Assembly (NCBI GenBank): GCA_027335345.1
Contig: DAHWOF010000053.1
Span: 1-35,706 of the forward strand
Length of the DNA: 35,706 bases
DNA from: Granulicella sp.
GTDB taxonomy: Bacteria > Acidobacteriota > Terriglobia > Terriglobales > Acidobacteriaceae
Reading direction: 5' to 3'
Part shown: one piece after another, positions 33,240 to 35,706 of the stretch
How the letters are laid out: the number at the start of each line of letters is the position of its first letter
Numbering within the stretch: the first letter of the stretch is position 1
Made by a program: the position numbers and the translations under genes
Notes under the pieces: generated by a model
Databases searched by the model: none
Seen by the model: the letters and a program-made list of their open reading frames with translations, nothing else
What the model was told of the DNA's origin: nothing

Positions 33240-34133
33240 ATGAAACTCCAAGGCTGTGGCACCGCTCTCATCACCCCCTTTCGTCCCGACGGCTCATTGG
33301 ACGAACCAGCTCTCAATCTGCTCGTCCGTGCCCAGGTTGAGCAGGGCGTCTCCATCCTCATCCCGTGCGGCACCACCGGAGAGGCTTCCACGCTCACCGA
33401 GCAGGAGACAGAGCGAGTGATCGAGTTGACCATCTCCGCCGCTGCCGGCCGAGTCCCGGTCTTCGCCGGCTGCACTCACAACTCCACAGCGCAGGCTGTA
33501 CGCAACGCCCAGCGCCTCGCCCGCATCCCCGGCCTCACCGGCCTGCTCTCCGCCAATCCTTACTACAACCGGCCCAACCAGGAGGGTCAGTTCCAGCACT
33601 TCCGCGCCATCGCCGGAGCGGTCAACGTACCCATCCTGCTCTACAACATTCCCGGCCGCACCGCGACCAACTTGCTGCCGGAGACGGTCCTCCGCCTGGC
33701 CGAGTCTCCCAACATCATCGGGATCAAGGAGTCCAGCGGCCAGATCAGCCAGATTACGGAGATCATCGCTCACGCCCCTTCCACGTTCTCTGTCCTGGCC
33801 GGCGATGACGCCATGGCGTTGCCCGTGCTCGCCCTCGGCGGCAAAGGCCTGGTTTCGGTGGCCTCCAACGCCATCCCCGGCCCCATCTCGCAGATGATCG
33901 CCGCCGCGCTTCGCAACGACTGGGACGTGGCCCGCGAGCTCAACGCGCGGCACTTCGCCCTGATGCAAGCGCACTTTTGTGAACCCAGCCCGGCTCCCAT
34001 CAAAGCGGTAATGGCCATGCTCGGCCATTGTACGGAGACTCTCCGCCTGCCCATGGTCCCCGTAACCGAGGCCTCTCGCGCTAAGCTGAAGGCGCTCCTT
34101 GAGGAACTCGGCCTCCTGCCGAGGCCCTTGTAG
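33240..34133 (+). CDS. dapA: 4-hydroxy-tetrahydrodipicolinate synthase
   Basis: A 297-residue class I aldolase-type enzyme condensing pyruvate with aspartate semialdehyde, the first committed step of lysine and diaminopimelate synthesis. The Schiff-base Lys163 lies in GIKESSG, Tyr135 in YNIPGRT, and Thr45/Thr46 in CGTTGE. Length is typical. It is followed 63 bases later by dapD, the succinylase-route acyltransferase, so both serve cell-wall and lysine supply. The stop codon sits in the loop of a small hairpin. Confidence 0.95.
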   Translation: MKLQGCGTALITPFRPDGSLDEPALNLLVRAQVEQGVSILIPCGTTGEASTLTEQETERVIELTISAAAGRVPVFAGCTHNSTAQAVRNAQRLARIPGLTGLLSANPYYNRPNQEGQFQHFRAIAGAVNVPILLYNIPGRTATNLLPETVLRLAESPNIIGIKESSGQISQITEIIAHAPSTFSVLAGDDAMALPVLALGGKGLVSVASNAIPGPISQMIAAALRNDWDVARELNARHFALMQAHFCEPSPAPIKAVMAMLGHCTETLRLPMVPVTEASRAKLKALLEELGLLPRPL

Positions 34134-34143
34134 ATACAAGGGC
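34124..34143 (+). other. Small hairpin around the dapA stop codon
   Basis: GCCCTTG (34124-34130) and CAAGGGC (34137-34143) pair perfectly around TAGATA, so the TAG stop (34131-34133) is in the loop. There is no T-run after it, so it is unlikely to terminate transcription. It may only affect mRNA stability between dapA and dapD. Confidence 0.5.
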
Positions 34144-34196
34144 TTCAAACCGGCGTCAGCCCATCCACCGCCGGCCCCGCTACAATCGAACTGTCC

Positions 34197-35081
34197 ATGA
34201 ACGCTACCCGCTCCACCTCCGAGAGAGACGCTCTCGAACCCCTCATCGAACAGTTCTTTGCCCTGGGCCAGGCCGCCGCGGGCAACCATGACGCTCTGGC
34301 AGTCTTTCACCGGTTCCGTTCCGCGCTCGAGTCGGGCAAGATCCGCTCCGCTGAGCCCGATCCATCCTCCCCAACTGGCTACCGCGTCAACACCTGGGTC
34401 AAGCGCGGGATCCTGCTCGGCTTCCGTCTCGGCGTGCTCACCCAGATGAGCGAACCCTCGGGAGGGCGTTTTCCCCTGACCTTCGTCGACAAATCCACCT
34501 ACCCGGCCCGCCGCTTCACTCCGGGCGACAACATCCGCATCGTGCCCGGTGGCAGTTCGGTCCGCTCGGGAGCCCATCTGGCCCCGGGTGTGGTCATCAT
34601 GCCTCCGGCCTACGTCAATGTTGGAGCCTTCGTCGACGAGGAATCGATGATCGACTCCCACGCTCTGGTCGGCTCCTGCGCCCAGATCGGCAAGCGCGTC
34701 CACCTTTCGGCGTCGGCGCAGATCGGCGGCGTCCTGGAACCCATCAACGCATCCCCGGTCATCATTGAAGACGACGTTCTGGCGGGCGGCAACACCGGCA
34801 TCTACGAAGGGACCATCGTACGCTCGCGCGCGGTCCTGGCCTCCGGCGTCATCCTCACCCGCGGCACCCCGGTCTACGATATCCCCAGAAACACCGTCTA
34901 CAAGGCCACGGCCAGCATGCCGCTCATCATCCCCTCCGGCGCCGTGGTGGTGGCGGGCGCGCGAGCCATCCAGAAAGGCCCCGGCAAGGACCTCGGGCTC
35001 TCGATCTACGCTCCCATCATCGTCAAGTATCGCGATGAAAAGACCGACCTCTCCACCACGCTGGAAGATCTTCTGCGATAA
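34197..35081 (+). CDS. dapD: Tetrahydrodipicolinate N-succinyltransferase
   Basis: A 294-residue trimeric left-handed beta-helix acyltransferase of the lysine/DAP succinylase pathway, using succinyl-CoA. The N-terminal helical domain (1-100) is followed by hexapeptide repeats (about 105-235). Conserved DapD stretches are [47 protein letters not shown] and the GGVLEP segment. Length is slightly above the Escherichia coli protein. It clusters with dapA. The start ATG lacks a strong ribosome-binding site. Confidence 0.95.
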   Translation: MNATRSTSERDALEPLIEQFFALGQAAAGNHDALAVFHRFRSALESGKIRSAEPDPSSPTGYRVNTWVKRGILLGFRLGVLTQMSEPSGGRFPLTFVDKSTYPARRFTPGDNIRIVPGGSSVRSGAHLAPGVVIMPPAYVNVGAFVDEESMIDSHALVGSCAQIGKRVHLSASAQIGGVLEPINASPVIIEDDVLAGGNTGIYEGTIVRSRAVLASGVILTRGTPVYDIPRNTVYKATASMPLIIPSGAVVVAGARAIQKGPGKDLGLSIYAPIIVKYRDEKTDLSTTLEDLLR

Positions 35082-35194
35082 AGATTCTTCCCGGCAGGTG
35101 TATCCCGACGCCTCGCCTGTTCGGGCGTTCACCCCCATCGATGGAGGCCGCAACGGGCTTGCCCGTATCGGCAGGCCCATCCGCAGGGCGGACG

Positions 35195-35706
35195 CTATGC
35201 AGCGGGTTCGGACTCAAAGTAAAGATACTTCCTCCAGTTGGCATCCGCGCTTCCAATCATCCGCATGATATGCCGCGAGGTATGCAGCGTAAACGGCCGC
35301 GGTTCGCGCAGGAGCCTCATGTCCGTCAGCTCATGCAGCATCTGGCTGCCCTTGCGCCGGTTGCAATCCCGGCAACACGCCACCAGGTTCTCCCAGGTTG
35401 ACTGCCCTCCGCGGCAGCGCGGCACCACATGGTCCAGCGTCAGATCCGCAGCCGTCAGCACCCTCTGGCAGTACTGGCAGGTGTTCCGGTCACGCAGCAG
35501 AATATTCTTCCGGCTCAGTGCCCGGGTCTGGTGCGGAATCCTCCGATACTCCAGCAGCCGGATCACGCTGGGCATCTGCAAGCTCATCCGATGCGCGTGC
35601 AAAACCGTCCCCTGCTCCTCCTCGGTCCGCGCTACCCCCTTGAGCACCAGCACCAGCGCCCGCCGCGCCCCGCAGATGTTGATTGGCTCATAGCTCGCAT
35701 TCAATA
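35195..35706 (-). CDS. HNH endonuclease (5' end cut by window edge)
   Basis: At least 169 residues on the minus strand. The N-terminus NASYEPINICGARRALVLVLKG is typical of a widespread acidobacterial and cyanobacterial HNH group that usually starts a few residues earlier, so the true start probably lies beyond 35706. The zinc pair CQYC (76-79) and CCRDC (110-114) frame the HNH core with LDHVVPRCRGG (90-100) and ENLVACC (105-111). It may act in DNA repair or restriction. Its biological role is not established. Confidence 0.88.
   Translation of the reverse strand, partial: LNASYEPINICGARRALVLVLKGVARTEEEQGTVLHAHRMSLQMPSVIRLLEYRRIPHQTRALSRKNILLRDRNTCQYCQRVLTAADLTLDHVVPRCRGGQSTWENLVACCRDCNRRKGSQMLHELTDMRLLREPRPFTLHTSRHIMRMIGSADANWRKYLYFESEPAA

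Noticed and set aside
33294-35180. Minus-strand open frame of 628 codons
   Set aside because: Lies opposite dapA and dapD, has a Gly/Asp/Val-rich composition typical of antisense frames, and shows no domain.
1-35706. CRISPR arrays, tRNA or rRNA genes
   Set aside because: No regularly spaced identical repeats of array type and no cloverleaf or rRNA-like sequence recognised by eye. A tRNA or covariance-model scan would be decisive.

Overview
The window reads as chromosomal DNA of a high-GC, Gram-negative-type soil bacterium, most likely an acidobacterium (Acidobacteriota, Terriglobia-like). That placement is an inference from the mix of families (NRAMP-related transporter next to a soluble PRC/MgtE-N/CBS protein, DUF6259-like and GH67-like exported hydrolases, bacterial deoxyhypusine-synthase-like protein) and needs a marker search.

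Region 1 (about 300-14300) is the most interesting part: a nine-gene plus-strand cluster, a convergent MFS permease and a divergent exported glycosidase-like protein. In order: PFK-A-type sugar kinase, FucI-like isomerase, GntR/FCD regulator, aldehyde dehydrogenase, UxaA-family small and large subunits matching sulfolactate sulfo-lyase SuyA/SuyB, an LDH2/MDH2-type dehydrogenase (ComC-like), a D-2-hydroxyacid dehydrogenase (SlcC-like) and a LacD-like class I aldolase. Together these can carry sulfoquinovose through sulfofructose, sulfofructose-1-phosphate, sulfolactaldehyde, (S)-sulfolactate, sulfopyruvate and (R)-sulfolactate to pyruvate plus sulfite: a complete C6-sulfosugar route in one locus. 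A palindromic AATCG/CGATT-type motif recurs upstream of the operon, upstream of the regulator gene and upstream of the transporter, and is a candidate operator for the GntR protein.

Region 2 (14400-19540) holds a degenerate IS3-family element, with an orfB broken by a frameshift, a nonsense codon and a 45-bp hairpin insertion. Next come a second Tat-exported GH67-like hydrolase and the remnant of an IS1380-type transposase.

Region 3 (19541-25240, minus strand) has an NRAMP-related transporter with non-canonical metal-site motifs, a CgeB-like glycosyltransferase, a soluble PRC-barrel/MgtE-N/CBS protein (a plausible split Mg2+ system) and a deoxyhypusine-synthase-like protein. Two full copies and one fragment of a 118-bp structured repeat occur in the window (3151, 24047, 23754). 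The paired arms of the full copies differ by compensatory changes.

Region 4 (25522-35706) is mostly housekeeping: pncB, an S1/P1-type nuclease, DUF2062 protein, PlsC-like acyltransferase, phosphoglucomutase, a secreted protein of unknown function, a TMEM175-like channel, dapA, dapD and an HNH endonuclease cut by the window edge. I saw no tRNA, rRNA or CRISPR array.
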